Shown here: in pieces, positions 62,996-64,000 of the stretch
Layout of the letters: every line of letters begins with the position of its first letter
How positions within the stretch are numbered: the first letter of the stretch is position 1
Assembly (NCBI GenBank): GCA_040398425.1
Contig: JBBATZ010000012.1
Coordinates: forward strand, 1 to 64,000
Reading direction: 5' to 3'
Origin: UBA7672 sp040398425
Lineage (GTDB): Bacteria; Pseudomonadota; Alphaproteobacteria; Caulobacterales; Hyphomonadaceae
Length of the DNA stretch: 64,000 nt
Notes under the pieces: generated by a model
Databases searched by the model: none
What the model was told of the DNA's origin: nothing
Seen by the model: only the letters and a program-made list of their open reading frames with translations
Made by a program: the position numbers and the translations under genes

Positions 62996-63200
62996 CACGC
63001 AGGCGGGGATCCAGTCAGGGCGCACCGCGCGCGCCCGAAAAGCGCAGCCCTCTCCCCGCTCTTGCCGAAGAACGTCGGCATCCAGGACGGTTGGCGAACC
63101 TCATCGGAGTCTGCAGCTTCAAGCCAGCACCCGCAGCAAAGCGATTCCTGGATTCCGTCGCCTCATCCTGGGCCTGTCGAAGGACGTCGGACTGAGCGGA
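62996..63200. repeat. Diverged copy of the inverted-repeat element, plus a related short hairpin
   Basis: At 63050-63095 the sequence matches the left end of the 62042 element with scattered differences (CCGCTCTTGCCGAAGAACGT against CCGCTCATCCCGACGAAAGT, then ATCCAGGA and GGCGA in both). GCTTCAAGCC also recurs at 63116-63125. CCCCACGCAGGCGGGG at 62996-63011 is a further short hairpin followed by ATCCAG. No gene is visible between the VOC fragment and the sigma-factor gene. Confidence 0.55.
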
Positions 63201-63284
63201 TCGTGTTGCGCAATCACAACCTGATCTGGATCAGGCCCCTTAATCTAACCGACCCCTCGGCCATCAGCCGCAGGGATCGCGCCC

Positions 63285-64000
63285 TCACGCCTGCGTCTCG
63301 CTCTCCGCAACCAGCCGGTCGATATGCGAGCGGATATGCGCCGCTTCGGCGGCCGTTGTCGCCAGCGCAATCGCATGATCAAAATTTTCCCGGGCCTCCC
63401 GCTTCCTTTGGAGGTGCAACAGCAGACACCTCTTCGCACCATGAAAACAGAGATAGCTCGCCCGCAGGTTGCCGAGCGGTTCGATCATCGCGAGCGCCGC
63501 TTCTGGTCCCTTGGTCTTCGACACAGCAACGGCCCGGTTCAGCGTTACCACCGGCGAGGGCGGCAGTCTTTCCAGTGTTGCATAAAGCGCGTCGATCCCG
63601 GGCCAATCCGTCTGATCGAAAGTCAGTGCCCGCGCGTGCAGAGCGGCGATCGCGGCCTCAGTCAGATAGGCGCCCGTCTTGCGATGCCGCATCGCCTTGT
63701 CGATCAGCGCAAGACCCTCCTGGATCAGCGGCTTGCGCCACACACGTTGATCCTGATCCTCCATCAGGATCGCCTCACCCTGATCATCGAACCGCGCCGG
63801 CTGACGCGAATGCTGCAACAACATCAGTGCGAGCAATCCCATGACTTCGGTTTCGAACTGGAACATCCGCAGGACCAGCCGCCCCAGCCTGATCGCCACA
63901 TCCGCCAGGTCGGCCCGCGCATCATCCTTCGGGCCCGCCGAATACCCCTCGTTGAACACGAGGTAGATCATCTGCATCATGACGGCCAAACGCCCCGAGC
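63285..64000 (-). CDS. ECF42-type RNA polymerase sigma factor, C-terminal part (runs off window)
   Basis: About 238 residues of the C-terminal domain typical of ECF42 (DUF6596) sigma factors: MIYLVFNEGYSAGP, VMGLLALMLLQHSRQPARFD, MEDQDQRVWRKPLIQEGLAL, and LPPSPVVTLNRAVAVSKTKG. This TPR-like extension follows the sigma2/sigma4 domains, which lie beyond the right edge. ECF42 factors usually regulate DGPF/YCII-domain protein genes next to them. Here a truncated VOC gene is the downstream neighbour. The 5' end is outside the window. Confidence 0.85.
   Translation of the reverse strand, partial: SGRLAVMMQMIYLVFNEGYSAGPKDDARADLADVAIRLGRLVLRMFQFETEVMGLLALMLLQHSRQPARFDDQGEAILMEDQDQRVWRKPLIQEGLALIDKAMRHRKTGAYLTEAAIAALHARALTFDQTDWPGIDALYATLERLPPSPVVTLNRAVAVSKTKGPEAALAMIEPLGNLRASYLCFHGAKRCLLLHLQRKREARENFDHAIALATTAAEAAHIRSHIDRLVAESETQA

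Noticed and set aside
1..64000. tRNA, rRNA, CRISPR arrays, prophage or integrase attachment sites
   Set aside because: None was recognised by eye. Short tRNA-like or att-like sequences could be missed without a covariance-model or repeat search.

Overview
The window reads as chromosome of a high-GC alphaproteobacterium, most likely of the order Caulobacterales (Hyphomonadaceae-like). The evidence is the housekeeping block rplU-rpmA-GNAT-obgE-proB-proA-nadD at 52.9-62.8 kb, the ATGA/TTGA-coupled operons, and GTG/TTG starts preceded by purine-rich ribosome sites. No rRNA, tRNA, CRISPR array or intact mobile element was found. I see four decayed remnants (an IS110-type fragment, two IS6-type fragments, and an inverted-repeat element with a diverged second copy).

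Layout. 0-5 kb: a TetR regulator divergent from a paoABC-like molybdenum hydroxylase operon, with a 17-bp palindrome between the -35 and -10 boxes; an IS6-type remnant abuts the end of the operon. 5-8 kb: small oxidoreductases (DCC thioredoxin-like, renalase-like flavoprotein, two-domain VOC lipoprotein). 8-16 kb: a catabolic cluster with a TetR, an SDR, a cytochrome-c/PQQ quinoprotein resembling polyvinyl-alcohol dehydrogenase, an SsuD-like flavin monooxygenase, an aldo/keto reductase, a Gfo/Idh/MocA dehydrogenase and an MFS permease. 16-24.7 kb: a galactoside block: SSS sodium/sugar symporter, galM, GH36 alpha-galactosidase, GH42 beta-galactosidase, galK and galT. It covers uptake, hydrolysis and the Leloir steps except UDP-galactose 4-epimerase. 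24.7-32.8 kb: an IS6-type remnant, NDH-2, a transglutaminase-like protein, a crotonase, an arsR-aqpS-arsC arsenic operon, and a thiolase-fold protein without recognisable catalytic residues.

32.8-45.6 kb is a Wzx/Wzy-type exopolysaccharide locus in several transcription units: beta-helix protein, four glycosyltransferases, a Wzy-like polymerase, a Wzc/ExoP-type co-polymerase kinase, an initiating sugar-phosphate transferase, a Wza-like export lipoprotein and a Wzx flippase. Next to it lie a truncated PKHD-type hydroxylase and the most unusual gene of the window: a 1782-residue protein made almost wholly of 221 head-to-tail octapeptides (46.0-51.35 kb, minus strand).

51.6-64 kb: an FMN L-lactate dehydrogenase, then the ribosomal/Obg/proline block, which is interrupted between proA and nadD by an uncharacterised three-gene unit (coiled-coil membrane protein, VWA-like lipoprotein, proline-rich lipoprotein). 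After nadD come a repeat element, a truncated VOC gene and the C-terminal part of an ECF42-type sigma factor that runs off the right edge.
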